From contig NZ_CP101137.1 of the NCBI RefSeq assembly GCF_028473745.1, forward strand, positions 3,348,001 to 3,412,000: DNA of 64,000 bases, read 5' to 3'. Position 1 is the stretch's first letter; every line of letters begins with the position of its first letter. The position numbers and the translations under genes were made by a program. This DNA comes from Streptomyces sp. M92 (lineage in GTDB: Bacteria; Actinomycetota; Actinomycetes; Streptomycetales; Streptomycetaceae). The notes beneath the pieces are model-generated. The model was not told where the DNA came from, searched no databases, and saw only the letters and a list, made by a program, of their open reading frames with translations. Below, piece after piece: positions 38,313 to 49,806 of the stretch.

Positions 38313-39173
38313 ATGCCAGAAGCAGCCTCCGCAGCGGCCACGCGGGCCACCATCGGCGACAGCGAGTTCGACCGGGACACCGCCGTTTCCCGGCGCGCCC
38401 CCGGCGTGTACGACATCGACCTCTCCGCCGGCTGGACGATCATCAACGCCGTCAACGGCGGCTATCTGCTGGCCGTCCTGGGCCGCGCCCTCGGGGACGC
38501 CCTCCCGCACCCCGACCCCTTCACGGTCTCGGCGCACTACCTCACCGCCTCCCAGCCGGGCCCGGCGGTCGTGCGCACCGAGACGGTCCGGACCGGGCGC
38601 ACCCTCTCCACCGGCCAGGCCTCCCTCTTCCAGTACGACGACGAGGGCAACGAGGTCGAGCGCATCCGCGTCCTCGCCTCCTACGGCGACCTCGACGCGC
38701 TGCCCGACGACGTCCGCACCTCGGCGAAGCCGCCCGCGCTCCCGCCGACGGACCAGTGCTTCGGCCCGGAGGACGGCCCCGCCCCCGTCGACGGCAGTTC
38801 CGCCATCGCCGACCGCCTGATGCTCAAGCTGGACCCCGCCACGCTGGGCTGGGCGCTCGGGCAGCCCTCCGGCCGCGGTGAGATGCGCGCCTGGTTCGGG
38901 CTCGCCGACGGCCGTGACGCCGATCCCCTCTCGCTGCTCCTCGCGGTGGACGCGCTGCCGCCCACCGCCTTCGAGCTGGGGCTGAAGGGCTGGGTGCCGA
39001 CGGTCGAGCTGACCGTGCACGTGCGGTGCCGTCCGGCCCCGGGCCCGCTGCGCGTCTCCATCGCCACCCGCAACCTCGCCGGCGGCTTCCTGGAGGAGGA
39101 CGCAGAGGTCTGGGACAGCGCCGACCGCCTGGTCGCCCAGTCCCGCCAGCTCGCCCGGGTCCGCCTCGGCTGA
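38313..39173 (+). CDS. Acyl-CoA thioesterase family protein (TesB-like)
   Basis: A 286-residue double-hotdog protein. The first half has the pattern SAGWTIINAVNGGYLLAVLGRAL and VSAHYLTASQPGPAVV, the second half FELGLKGWVPTVELTVHVRC, as in TesB-like thioesterases of actinobacteria. It probably frees acids from CoA. ATG at 38313 has no ribosome site; TACCGT stands about ten bases upstream, so a leaderless transcript is possible. A TAC-N6-GTA dyad (TACCGCTTAGTA, 38278-38289) in the short AT-rich leader could be a regulator site. The TetR gene is convergent. Confidence 0.82.
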   Translation: MPEAASAAATRATIGDSEFDRDTAVSRRAPGVYDIDLSAGWTIINAVNGGYLLAVLGRALGDALPHPDPFTVSAHYLTASQPGPAVVRTETVRTGRTLSTGQASLFQYDDEGNEVERIRVLASYGDLDALPDDVRTSAKPPALPPTDQCFGPEDGPAPVDGSSAIADRLMLKLDPATLGWALGQPSGRGEMRAWFGLADGRDADPLSLLLAVDALPPTAFELGLKGWVPTVELTVHVRCRPAPGPLRVSIATRNLAGGFLEEDAEVWDSADRLVAQSRQLARVRLG

Positions 39174-39224
39174 CCCGGTCCGCCTCGCGCGGTCGAGGCC
39201 GTCGTACGCCGCCGGTGCCGGGGG

Positions 39225-39851
39225 TCACTCCAGCCAGTGCCGGCGGCCGACGCTGATCAGCCGCATCTGGCGCGTCGCGTGGTCCGCCGCGCGCCGGCGC
39301 TCGCCCTCCGGGGTCTCCAGCGCCTCCAGGAACAGCGAGGCCGTGGCCAGCATCTGGTCGACGTAGAGGCCCGCGAGCATCAACAGGTCGGCCTCGCTCC
39401 AGCCCGCCGACACCGAGTCCTTGGCCAGCTCGTCCTTCACCTCCCCGGCGAACCGGGCCAGTTGCTCCCGTATCGCCTCCCGCACCGGCCGCACCCCGCC
39501 GTGCCGCTCGCGCGCGACGAAACGCACGTGCGCCGGGTGGGCGGCCACATGCCCGGCGATCAACTCCACCGCCCGCGCGATGCGTTCCTCGCTGCCCCCG
39601 TCCGGTGACACCGTGGCCCGGATCATCGGGTGCAGACTCCCCAGCGCCTCCTCGACCAGCGCCACGCCCAGGTCGGCCGTGGAGCGGAAGTGGCGGTAGA
39701 ACGCGGTCGGCGCGATGCCCACCGCGCGGGTCACCTCCCGCAGGCCCAGGCTGCTCAGGCTCTGGTCCTCCAGCAGTACGAGCGCCGCGTCCAGCAGTGC
39801 CTGCCGGGTCTTCTGCTTCTGGGCCTGGCGAACGCCGGAGATGTGACTCAT
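39225..39851 (-). CDS. TetR-family transcriptional repressor
   Basis: A 208-residue repressor: N-terminal helix-turn-helix (SLGLREVTRAVGIAPTAFYRHF, about 32-54) and a ligand-binding domain of the type found in fatty-acid-related TetR proteins (FabR/DesT-like). ATG at 39851. It is divergent from two tiny membrane protein genes, with an AT-rich 115-bp spacer holding a GTGAAC/GTTCAC inverted repeat. It probably represses the divergent pair, and perhaps the neighbouring thioesterase gene. Confidence 0.87.
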   Translation of the reverse strand: MSHISGVRQAQKQKTRQALLDAALVLLEDQSLSSLGLREVTRAVGIAPTAFYRHFRSTADLGVALVEEALGSLHPMIRATVSPDGGSEERIARAVELIAGHVAAHPAHVRFVARERHGGVRPVREAIREQLARFAGEVKDELAKDSVSAGWSEADLLMLAGLYVDQMLATASLFLEALETPEGERRRAADHATRQMRLISVGRRHWLE

Positions 39852-39916
39852 GCCATGCAGTTAACAACTGTTCTCTGTAATTGAAAAGCCGCGAGGCGCG
39901 CTAGACTGGCGAGTCA

Positions 39917-39944
39917 GTGAACAAGTGTAACTACAATCGTTCAC
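39917..39944. promoter_or_regulatory. Probable TetR operator
   Basis: GTGAAC (39917-39922) and GTTCAC (39939-39944) flank a centre that contains TGTAACTACA, itself a short dyad. It lies 23 bp before the small membrane gene at 39967 and 66 bp from the TetR start. Confidence 0.5.
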
Positions 39945-39966
39945 CGAAGGTTGGGAGATCCGCTCC

Positions 39967-40134
39967 ATGCTGTTTCTCGTCGCCGCACTCCTGCTCCTCG
40001 GCGTGGTCCTGGGCACGGTCGCCCACGCGCCGCCGGCCTTCTCCGTCACCGCGGGCCTCGTCATCGCCGTCTGGCTCGGCATCTTCGCGATCCGTGAACG
40101 GCACGGCCGGCGGCGGAACACCTCCGCCCGCTGA
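39967..40134 (+). CDS. Small membrane protein, 55 residues
   Basis: Two hydrophobic helices (LFLVAALLLLGVVLGTVAHA and FSVTAGLVIAVWLGIFAI) and a basic C-terminal tail (RERHGRRRNTSAR). ATG at 39967 has GGGAG ten bases upstream. It is the first gene behind the probable TetR operator and is 50 bp before another small membrane gene. Function unknown. Confidence 0.7.
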   Translation: MLFLVAALLLLGVVLGTVAHAPPAFSVTAGLVIAVWLGIFAIRERHGRRRNTSAR

Positions 40135-40184
40135 CGCAAGGACCACCGACGCACGGTCCACCGACGCACGGCAAGGAGAACACC

Positions 40185-40451
40185 ATGCAGCTCACCGCAC
40201 CGGCCGCCCGCGCGACCGGCATCCGCGACACCGACGGCATGGCCGTCGCCTCCTTCGTCCTCGGCCTGCTCGGCCTGCTCGTCCTCAACGTCTTCCTAGG
40301 CCCGATCGCCGTCGCCCTGGCGAGCATCGCCCTGCGGCGCGGCACCGCGCGGCGCGGCCGGGCGCTCCTCGGCCTCGGACTGGGCGTCGCCGACCTGGTC
40401 GTCCTCGCGGCGTTCATGTCGGCGGACAACACCATGTCCTGGAGCCTGTGA
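40185..40451 (+). CDS. Small DUF4190-like membrane protein
   Basis: An 88-residue protein with two helices around a polar turn (AVASFVLGLLGLLVLNVFLG, then IALRRG, then ALLGLGLGVADLVVLAAFM), the DUF4190 pattern common in actinobacteria. ATG at 40185 has AAGGAG seven bases upstream. Probably in one transcript with the 55-residue membrane protein. Function unknown. Confidence 0.78.
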   Translation: MQLTAPAARATGIRDTDGMAVASFVLGLLGLLVLNVFLGPIAVALASIALRRGTARRGRALLGLGLGVADLVVLAAFMSADNTMSWSL

Positions 40452-40523
40452 CCGAAAGGGGTCCCGACGAGGCCAGCCTGGGTCTGAGGCCCGGCGGAGC
40501 CGCCCCGTAGAATCGGCCCCACC

Positions 40524-41693
40524 ATGGCTTACCTCGACCACGCCGCGACGACCCCGATGCTTCCCGAGGCAGTCGAGGCACTCACCGCGCACCTGAGCGC
40601 CACCGGCAACGCCTCCTCCCTCCACGCGTCCGGCCGCCGCGCACGGCGCACCGTCGAGGAGGCCCGCGAGACGCTCGCCGAGGCCCTCGGTGCCCGGCCC
40701 AGCGAGGTGGTCCTCACCTCCGGCGGCACCGAGGCCGACAACCTCGCGGTCAAGGGCCTGTACTGGGCCCGCCGCGACGCCGACCCGGCCCGCACCCGGG
40801 TCCTGGCCAGCCCCGTAGAGCACCACGCCGTCCTCGACGCCGTCCACTGGCTCGGCGAGCACGAGGGCGCGACGGTCGAGTACCTGCCCGTCGACCCCCA
40901 CGGCCGCGTCCACCCCGAGGCGCTGCGCGAGGCCATCGCCCGAAACCCCGGCGACGTCGCCCTCGCCACCGTCATGTGGGCCAACAACGAGATCGGCACG
41001 ATCATGCCGGTCCGTGAACTCGCCGATGCGGCGGCCGAGTTCGACGTGCCGCTGCACGCCGACGCGGTCCAGGCGTTCGGTCAGCTCCCGGTCGACTTCG
41101 CCGCCTCCGGGCTCGCCGCGATGACGGTTTCCGGCCACAAGATCGGCGGTCCGTACGGCATCGGCGCGCTGCTGCTGGGCCGCGAGTACAGCCCCGTACC
41201 GGTCCTGCACGGCGGCGGCCAGGAACGCCACGTCCGCTCCGGCACCCTCGACGTCCCCGCCGTAGCCTCCTTCGCGGTCGCCGGGCGCCTCGCCGCCGGG
41301 CAGCGCGAGTGGTTCGCCCGCGAGGTCGGCGCCCTGCGCGACGCTCTGGTCGCCGCGGTCCGCGCGGCCGTCCCGGACGCGATCCTCGGCGGCGACCCGG
41401 CACCGGAGGGCCGCCTGCCCGCCAACGCCCACTTCACCTTCCCGGGCTGCGAGGGCGACTCCCTCCTCCTCCTGCTCGACGCCCAGGGCATCGAATGTTC
41501 CACCGGCTCCGCCTGCACCGCGGGCGTCGCCCAGCCCAGCCACGTCCTGCTCGCCGCCGGCACCGACCCCGACCTGGCCCGCGGGACCCTGCGCTTCTCC
41601 CTCGGCCACACCTCCACCGAGGCGGACGTGGAGGCGCTCGCCAAGGCGATCGGCCCGGCGGTGGAGCGGGCACGGGCGGCAGGGCTGAGTTAG
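40524..41693 (+). CDS. Cysteine desulfurase
   Basis: PLP enzyme that takes sulfur from cysteine and holds it as a persulfide. The 389-residue chain has YLDHAATTP at the start, the PLP lysine K206 in [11 protein letters not shown] and the catalytic Cys325 in [11 protein letters not shown]. The gene mnmA lies 0.8 kb downstream on the same strand, so the enzyme most likely feeds sulfur to tRNA thiolation. It is of the IscS/NifS type; no Fe-S scaffold gene is near. Confidence 0.93.
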   Translation: MAYLDHAATTPMLPEAVEALTAHLSATGNASSLHASGRRARRTVEEARETLAEALGARPSEVVLTSGGTEADNLAVKGLYWARRDADPARTRVLASPVEHHAVLDAVHWLGEHEGATVEYLPVDPHGRVHPEALREAIARNPGDVALATVMWANNEIGTIMPVRELADAAAEFDVPLHADAVQAFGQLPVDFAASGLAAMTVSGHKIGGPYGIGALLLGREYSPVPVLHGGGQERHVRSGTLDVPAVASFAVAGRLAAGQREWFAREVGALRDALVAAVRAAVPDAILGGDPAPEGRLPANAHFTFPGCEGDSLLLLLDAQGIECSTGSACTAGVAQPSHVLLAAGTDPDLARGTLRFSLGHTSTEADVEALAKAIGPAVERARAAGLS

Positions 41694-41705
41694 CCGGAGC
41701 CGGTG

Positions 41706-42419
41706 TCAGGCGCTCTGCGAGGTGCCGGGGGAGGGGGCACTCGTCGCCGCCCGCCGCACCAGCTCCAGGTACCGGTCCCAGTCCCAGTGCGGCCCCGGAT
41801 CGGTGTGGTCGGTGCCCGGCACCTCCACGTGACCGATGATGTGCTCACGGTCCAGCGGTATGTCGTACCGCGCGCAGATCCCCGCCGTCAGCCGCGCCGA
41901 TGCGGCGTACATCGCGTCGGTGAAGTCCTGCGGGCGGTCCACGAAACCCTCGTGCTCGATGCCGACACTGCGCTCGTTGTAGTCGCGGTTGCCCGCGTGG
42001 TAGGCGACGTCCAGCTCGCGGATCATCTGGGTGACCCGGCCGTCCTGCCCCACGATGTAGTGCGTGGCCGCCTTGTGCGCCGGGTTCTGGAACGCCTTCA
42101 CCGCGCTCGCGAAGCTGCCCTGCGTGACATGGACGATCACCATGTCGATGCCGAAGTCGTCGGGCCGGTCGGCGCGCCGCCAGTTCTCGTCCGAGGCCGC
42201 CACCCAGCGGGCCGCGGTGTAGTCGACCGCACCCTCCTCGCGGGGCCGCTCCACGCCCGGAACGCGCCACCACAGGCGGGACAGCTCGTCGCGCGCCAGC
42301 ACGGCGGTGCCCACGGCCGCCGCGGTGCCGCCGACGAGCAGCGCCCGCCGGCCGATGCGCCGGTCCCCGTCCTTGGACCCGCCGCCGGATGCGCCTGTGG
42401 ATTCGTGCTTCGCCCCCAT
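41706..42419 (-). CDS. N-acetylmuramoyl-L-alanine amidase, Tat-exported
   Basis: Zinc amidase_2 enzyme that cuts the bond between MurNAc and the peptide stem. It has 237 residues: twin-arginine leader ([20 protein letters not shown]), then the catalytic domain with [24 protein letters not shown] and [13 protein letters not shown], which hold the zinc ligands. ATG at 42419. It is inserted in opposite orientation between the cysteine desulfurase and mnmA genes, with 12 bp to the former's stop. Confidence 0.88.
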   Translation of the reverse strand: MGAKHESTGASGGGSKDGDRRIGRRALLVGGTAAAVGTAVLARDELSRLWWRVPGVERPREEGAVDYTAARWVAASDENWRRADRPDDFGIDMVIVHVTQGSFASAVKAFQNPAHKAATHYIVGQDGRVTQMIRELDVAYHAGNRDYNERSVGIEHEGFVDRPQDFTDAMYAASARLTAGICARYDIPLDREHIIGHVEVPGTDHTDPGPHWDWDRYLELVRRAATSAPSPGTSQSA

Positions 42420-42479
42420 GTGACCGTGAACGCGTACTCGCGCGCTCCGGTTCCCGCCTCCCCGTACCCTGGAAGGGTT

Positions 42480-43610
42480 ATGACTGACACCCCGCAGCGC
42501 ACCCGTCCCCTCCGCGTCCTCGCCGCCATGTCGGGCGGCGTCGACTCCGCCGTCGCCGCCGCCCGCGCCGCCGAGGCGGGGCACGACGTGACCGGCGTCC
42601 ACCTCGCCCTCTCCGCGAACCCGCAGTCCTTCCGCACCGGCGCGCGGGGCTGTTGCACCATCGAGGACTCGCGGGACGCCCGCCGCGCCGCGGACGTCAT
42701 CGGCATCCCGTTCTACGTGTGGGACCTCGCCGACCGCTTCCGGGAGGACGTGGTCGAGGACTTCGTCGCCGAGTACGAGGCGGGCCGCACCCCGAACCCG
42801 TGCCTGCGCTGCAACGAGAAGATCAAGTTCGCCGCGCTGCTCGACAAGGCGCTGGCGCTCGGCTTCGACGCCGTCTGCACCGGCCACTACGCCCAGGTGA
42901 TCCTCCGCGAGGACGGCACCCGCGAGCTGCACCGCGCGTCCGACATGGCCAAGGACCAGAGCTACGTCCTCGGCGTGCTCGACGACCGCCAGCTCGCCCA
43001 CGCGATGTTCCCCCTCGGCGACACGGTCACCACCAAGGACGAAATCCGCGCGGAGGCCGAGCGCAGGGGCCTGGCCGTCGCCAAGAAGCCCGACTCGCAC
43101 GACATCTGCTTCATCGCCGACGGCGACACCCAGGGCTTCCTGGCCGGGCGCCTCGGCAAGGCGGAGGGCGACATCGTCGACGAGGCGGGCAACCGGCTCG
43201 GCACCCACGAGGGCGCCTACGGGTACACCATCGGCCAGCGCAAGGGCCTCAGGATCGGCACCCCGGCCCCCGACGGCAAGCCGCGCTACGTCCTGGACAT
43301 CTCCCCGGTGAACAACACCGTGACGGTCGGGCCGGCCGAGGCCCTGGACGTGGACGCCCTGCGCGCGGTCAAGCCCCGCTGGTGCGGCGCCGCCCCCACC
43401 GGTCCCGGCACCTACACCGCCCAGCTCCGCGCCCACGGCGGCGAGACCGAGGTGCGCGCGGAACCGGTCGACGGCGCCCTGGAGGTGACGTTCACCGAGC
43501 CGGTGCGCGGCGTCGCCCCCGGCCAGGCGATCGTGCTGTACGACGGCACACGCGTGGTGGGGTCGGCGACGATCGCGTCCACCACGCGCGCGCGGGCGGG
43601 CGCGGCCTGA
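42480..43610 (+). CDS. mnmA: tRNA-specific 2-thiouridylase MnmA
   Basis: Makes 2-thiouridine at position 34 of tRNAs for Lys, Glu and Gln. The 376-residue chain has the PP-loop [10 protein letters not shown] (17-26), the catalytic Cys108 in [12 protein letters not shown] and Cys210 in DSHDICFI, and the C-terminal beta domains. ATG at 42480 follows GGAAGGG closely. The cysteine desulfurase encoded upstream is the likely sulfur donor. Confidence 0.95.
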   Translation: MTDTPQRTRPLRVLAAMSGGVDSAVAAARAAEAGHDVTGVHLALSANPQSFRTGARGCCTIEDSRDARRAADVIGIPFYVWDLADRFREDVVEDFVAEYEAGRTPNPCLRCNEKIKFAALLDKALALGFDAVCTGHYAQVILREDGTRELHRASDMAKDQSYVLGVLDDRQLAHAMFPLGDTVTTKDEIRAEAERRGLAVAKKPDSHDICFIADGDTQGFLAGRLGKAEGDIVDEAGNRLGTHEGAYGYTIGQRKGLRIGTPAPDGKPRYVLDISPVNNTVTVGPAEALDVDALRAVKPRWCGAAPTGPGTYTAQLRAHGGETEVRAEPVDGALEVTFTEPVRGVAPGQAIVLYDGTRVVGSATIASTTRARAGAA

Positions 43611-43649
43611 GGGAAGGCGGCACCGCGCGGACCCTGACCTCCGCCCCGG

Positions 43650-44429
43650 TCACCGGCCGAAGAACTCCGTCAGCACCGGCGCGAGCATTCCCGGCTCCAC
43701 CATGTGGGTCTGCCCCTCGACGGTGCCGTACGTGCCGTCCGCAGCCGCCTCGGCGACCGCGCGTGCCGCGTCGTGCCACCACGCGTCGCTCGCGCCGCCC
43801 GCGAGGGCCAGCACGGGTGCGCCGATCGAGGCGATCGCGTCACGCGGTACCCGGCTGTCGCCCATCGCGGCGTCGTCGTACGCCAGACTCGGCGCCACCG
43901 ACTCCATCCCCGCCCACATGGGAGACTGCCGGGCACCCCGGATCATCTCCTCACCCAACCCGGTGTGGCGCAGGAACAGCTCCACCGCGTCCCCGCGCCG
44001 CCCCTGCCCCAGCGCCTCGGTCAGCCGCTCGGTGTACTCGGCCGCGGCCCGCGCGGCGGCGTCGTCCATGGCGTACGGCACCTCGTACACCGCGACCCGG
44101 CGCACGGGCAGCCCGCTCGCCGCCGCCCGGAGCGCCAGCGCGCCGCCCGACGACATGCCGTACAACGACGCCTCGCCGCCCACCGCCTCGATCAGCGCCG
44201 CCAGGTCCTCGATCTCGCGCTCCACCGCGTAGGGCGCGGTGTCGCCGCTCGCGCCGCGCCCCCGGCGGTCGTACACGGTGACGTCGAGGCGCCCCGCCAG
44301 CCCGGCGGCCAGCGGCGCCATCGTGGCGCCCGTCGACATGGCGCCGCTGACGAGCACGACCGCCGGTCCCCGTCCCGAGCGCTCGTAGGCGATCAGGGTG
44401 CCGTCACGTGAAACAGTCGTCTTCTCCAT
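43650..44429 (-). CDS. Alpha/beta hydrolase
   Basis: A 259-residue hydrolase with the nucleophile elbow GMSSG (Ser93), YDRRGRGASGD after the second strand, and a late His in GQTHMVEPG. The substrate is unknown. ATG at 44429 is chosen as the family start; the ribosome site is weak and an in-frame start at 44459 is possible. It is convergent with mnmA and lies downstream of the DUF427 gene on the same strand. Confidence 0.85.
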   Translation of the reverse strand: MEKTTVSRDGTLIAYERSGRGPAVVLVSGAMSTGATMAPLAAGLAGRLDVTVYDRRGRGASGDTAPYAVEREIEDLAALIEAVGGEASLYGMSSGGALALRAAASGLPVRRVAVYEVPYAMDDAAARAAAEYTERLTEALGQGRRGDAVELFLRHTGLGEEMIRGARQSPMWAGMESVAPSLAYDDAAMGDSRVPRDAIASIGAPVLALAGGASDAWWHDAARAVAEAAADGTYGTVEGQTHMVEPGMLAPVLTEFFGR

Positions 44430-44466
44430 GCCTGTGCAGACTGCCGCACGGTGGGCCATTCATCGT

Positions 44467-44808
44467 TCAGGACACCTCGACGTCGTAGAAACAGAGGTGC
44501 CCCTCGATCTCCGCCACCTCCGGCTTCGGGTCCGGGTACGCCCAGACCAGGTCCGCCGCGTCCGGCAGCGACCAGTAGGAGGCGTCCCCCTTGAAGGGGC
44601 AGTGGGTGGTCGTGGCGGACGGCGACAGCAGGTCGGTCCGCACGTCGCCGGCCGGGATGTAGTACCGGTCCGGACAGCCCGTCTCGTGCAGCACCAGCGC
44701 CGCGTCGCTCTCCGCCAGCACCTGCCCGCCGTGCACCACGCGCACGTGCCGCTCGCTCGGCTCGACGGTGATGCGGTGTCCCTTGAGTCCCTTGAGTCCC
44801 TCGGTCAC
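44467..44808 (-). CDS. DUF427 family protein
   Basis: A 113-residue single-domain protein. The pattern VRVVHGGQVLAESDAALVLHE, RYYIPAGDVR, THCPFKGDASYWSL and FYDVEV is that of DUF427, a beta-rich fold of unknown function. GTG at 44808 has AGGAGG seven bases upstream. The start region carries a 9-bp duplication that gives GLKGLKG. Confidence 0.82.
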   Translation of the reverse strand: MTEGLKGLKGHRITVEPSERHVRVVHGGQVLAESDAALVLHETGCPDRYYIPAGDVRTDLLSPSATTTHCPFKGDASYWSLPDAADLVWAYPDPKPEVAEIEGHLCFYDVEVS

Positions 44809-44899
44809 GGTCGTCCTCCTGGTGGCAGTGGTCTCCGTCACTACAGCGTCCCCGTGGGCCCGGTTCTTCCCCTCCGGACCGGGCCGTACGGTGGACGCC

Positions 44900-45439
44900 A
44901 TGAACATCTGCGTCTTCCTCTCCGCCGCCGACCTCGACGAGCGCTACACACGCCCCGCGCGGGAGTTCGCCGAACTGCTCGGCAAGGGCGGTCACACCCT
45001 CGTCTGGGGCGGCTCCGACGTCGGTCTGATGAAGGTCGTCGCCGACGGGGTCCAGGAGGCCGGGGGACGCCTGCTCGGGGTCTCGGTCGACTTCCTGGCG
45101 GCCAAGGCGCGCGAGGGCGCCGACGAGATGGTGATCGCGCCGGACCTCGCCGAACGCAAGCGGCTGCTGCTGGAGAAGGCCGACGCCGTGGTGATCATGG
45201 TGGGCGGCACCGGCACGCTGGACGAGGCCACCGAGATCCTGGAGCTGAAGAAGCACGGGCACACCGACAAGCCCGTCGTCCTGCTCAACACGGCGGGCTT
45301 CTACGACGGACTCAAGGAGCAGTTCCGCCGCATGGAGGACGAGGGCTTCCTGCCCCGCCCCCTCACCGAGCTGGTCTTCTTCGCCGAGGAGCCGGTCGGC
45401 GCGCTCGCCTACCTGGAGGAGAGCCAGGGCATCGAGTGA
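44900..45439 (+). CDS. LOG-family protein (TIGR00730-like)
   Basis: A 179-residue Rossmann protein of the family that includes cytokinin riboside 5'-monophosphate phosphoribohydrolases. The usual PGGxGTxxE motif appears here as VGGTGTLDE, with the first Pro replaced by Val, and the second motif GSDVGLMKVVAD is close to consensus. ATG at 44900. Probably a nucleotide N-glycosidase, but the substituted motif makes activity uncertain. Confidence 0.8.
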   Translation: MNICVFLSAADLDERYTRPAREFAELLGKGGHTLVWGGSDVGLMKVVADGVQEAGGRLLGVSVDFLAAKAREGADEMVIAPDLAERKRLLLEKADAVVIMVGGTGTLDEATEILELKKHGHTDKPVVLLNTAGFYDGLKEQFRRMEDEGFLPRPLTELVFFAEEPVGALAYLEESQGIE

Positions 45440-45466
45440 GCCGCCGGTGATGCGAGCATGGCGGGC

Positions 45467-46156
45467 ATGGCTACACATGTGATCACCGGAGCGGGCTCCG
45501 GCATCGGCGCGGCCGTCGCCCGCCGCCTGCACGAACGCGGCGACGAGATCGTGCTCCACGCGCGCGACGCGGGCCGCGCGAAGGAACTGGCGGCCGCGCT
45601 CCCCGGCGCGAGGACGCTGGTCGGCGACCTGGCGGACCCGGACAAGCTCTCCTGGGCGTTCTCCCACCAGACGCTGCCCGACCGCGTGGACTCCCTGCTG
45701 CACATCGCCGGCGTCGTCGACCTCGGCCCGGTCGGCGACCTCACCCCGAAGACCTGGCGGGGCCAGCTCAACGTCAACCTGGTCGCCCCCGCCGAGCTGA
45801 CCCGCCTCTTCCTGCCCCAGCTCCGCGTCGCCCAGGGCCACGTGCTGTTCGTCAACTCCGGCTCGGGCCTCAACGCCCACGCCGGCTGGTCCGCGTACGC
45901 CGCCTCCAAGCACGGCCTGAAGGCCCTCGCCGACTCCCTCCGCCACGAGGAGCACGCCCACGGCGTCCGCGTCACCTCCGTCTACCCCGGCCGCACCGCC
46001 AGCCCCATGCAGGCCAAGGTTCACCGGCAGGAGGGCAAGGAGTACGACCCCGCGCAGTGGATCGACCCCGAGTCGGTGGCCACGACGATCCTGATGGCGC
46101 TGGACCTCCCGAGGGACGCGGAGGTCAACGACCTGACGGTGCGCCCGGGACGGTAA
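45467..46156 (+). CDS. Short-chain dehydrogenase/reductase
   Basis: A 229-residue SDR with the cofactor motif TGAGSGIG near the N-terminus, a catalytic Ser in NSGSG and YAASK as the Tyr-Lys pair. The acidic-free turn after strand 2 (HARDAGR) favours NADP. ATG at 45467 or 45458 (three residues more). The substrate is unknown. It starts 27 bp after the LOG-like gene on the same strand. Confidence 0.87.
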   Translation: MATHVITGAGSGIGAAVARRLHERGDEIVLHARDAGRAKELAAALPGARTLVGDLADPDKLSWAFSHQTLPDRVDSLLHIAGVVDLGPVGDLTPKTWRGQLNVNLVAPAELTRLFLPQLRVAQGHVLFVNSGSGLNAHAGWSAYAASKHGLKALADSLRHEEHAHGVRVTSVYPGRTASPMQAKVHRQEGKEYDPAQWIDPESVATTILMALDLPRDAEVNDLTVRPGR

Positions 46157-46166
46157 GTACCGGTCT

Positions 46167-46239
46167 TTCAGCCCGTCCGGCGTTTGAGGACGAGGCCCGT
46201 TCAGGGCCGAAGCGGGGGTCCGGGGGCGCAGCCCAGGGG
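46167..46239. repeat. Dispersed Streptomyces intergenic repeat (CCCGTCCGGCGTTTGAGGAC type)
   Basis: CAGCCCGTCCGGCGTTTGAG, GACGAGGCCC...GGGCCGAAGCGGGGG and TCCGGGGGCGCAGCCC match a very common Streptomyces spacer repeat. It sits directly after the SDR gene and may help end its transcript. Confidence 0.65.
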
Positions 46240-46334
46240 ACGAGACGGGAAGGGGCGGCGGGGGCGAAACCCCGCCCGCGCCACCGGCGCGACCACCCCC
46301 GCCCCGCCGTCGGAGACCTGCGTACGCTTCCCCC

Positions 46335-47336
46335 GTGAACGACAACCCCCGCTTCGGCCCCGCCACCGGCATCGGCTCCCTGCCTGGCCAGGACGCCCGC
46401 GAGGCCGCGAAAACCAGCACCGGCACCTTCGAGGACTTCCCCTTCCTCCCGGAACTGCCCGCCCGCGGCCCCGGCGCCGACATGATCGGCCGCACCGCCG
46501 GCCTGCTCGTCGAGCTGTACGCGCGGGTGGAACCCAGCGGCTGGCGCCTCGGCGACCATCCCGGCCGGGACACCAAACGGGCCCGCTCCTGGCTCGGGGA
46601 GGACCTCGACGCCCTGGAGGAGTTCACCCAGGGCTACGAGGGCCCGCTCAAGGTCCAGGCCGTCGGCCCCTGGACCCTCGCCGCCGCCCTGGAGCTGCGC
46701 AACGGAGAGGCCGTCCTCTCCGACGCCGGCGCCTGCCGCGACCTCGCCGCCTCGCTCGCCGAGGGCCTGCGCCTGCACCTGGCCGAGGTGCGGCGCCGGG
46801 TGCCCGGCGCCCGCGTCGTCCTCCAGCTCGACGAGCCGTCCCTCACCGCCGTGCTGCGCGGCCGGGTGCGCACCGCCAGCGGCTACCGCACCCACCGCGC
46901 CGCCGACCGGCAGGTCGTCGAGTCCGCCCTCCGCGACCTCGTCGCCGTCCACGCCGACGGCCCGGTCGTCGTCCACTCCTGCGCCCCCGAAGTGCCCTTC
47001 GCCCTGCTGCGCCGGGCGGGCGTCGCCGGCGTCTCCTTCGACTTCTCGCTCCTCACCGAGCGTGACGACGAGGCGATCGGCGAGGCGGTCGAGGGCGGCA
47101 CCCACCTGTTCGCCGGTGTCGTCCCGGGCACGGACACCGCATTGTCAGACCCTGCCGGTAGCGTCATGGGTGTCAGAACGCTGTGGCGCAGGCTGGGGCT
47201 GCATCCGGGGCTTCTCGCGGAGGCAGTCACCGTCACGCCGTCGTGCGGACTCGCGGGCGCGTCCCCCGAGTACGCCCGCCGGGCCCTCGCCCACTGCGTC
47301 CGGGCGACGAGATCCCTCGCGGACAACCCAGAGTAA
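46335..47336 (+). CDS. MetE-like (cobalamin-independent methionine synthase C-terminal domain) protein
   Basis: A 333-residue single-barrel protein resembling the catalytic half of MetE. Candidate zinc ligands are in VVVHSCA (His, Cys) and TPSCGLAG (Cys). It lacks the N-terminal half that full MetE needs for folate, so it may be a methyltransferase with another donor. GTG at 46335 has no ribosome site; TACGCT lies six bases upstream as a -10 candidate, so the mRNA may be leaderless. ligA follows after 15 bp. Confidence 0.8.
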   Translation: MNDNPRFGPATGIGSLPGQDAREAAKTSTGTFEDFPFLPELPARGPGADMIGRTAGLLVELYARVEPSGWRLGDHPGRDTKRARSWLGEDLDALEEFTQGYEGPLKVQAVGPWTLAAALELRNGEAVLSDAGACRDLAASLAEGLRLHLAEVRRRVPGARVVLQLDEPSLTAVLRGRVRTASGYRTHRAADRQVVESALRDLVAVHADGPVVVHSCAPEVPFALLRRAGVAGVSFDFSLLTERDDEAIGEAVEGGTHLFAGVVPGTDTALSDPAGSVMGVRTLWRRLGLHPGLLAEAVTVTPSCGLAGASPEYARRALAHCVRATRSLADNPE

Positions 47337-49547
<2,211 letters not shown>

Positions 49548-49806
49548 CGGTTGAAGGCCACCCGATCGGCGCATACCAGATGCATACGGGAGGCCGGGTC
49601 GCATTCGGGCAACCGTCGACGACCGGTGCCCCTGGAAGCCTTCCGCGGCCTACTGTTGAGGTGTGCGCCTGCCGTGCCCAGCTGCGGCCGGGGCATTCCC
49701 CTGCTCCGGAGGGGCAAGGGGAAGGGTCTTCCAACGCGGAGCCGTTGAGGGTGGTCGAGGCGGGGGCCGCGTGGCGTGGGCACCGCCGGCTGTGAGAGGG
49801 ACGGGA

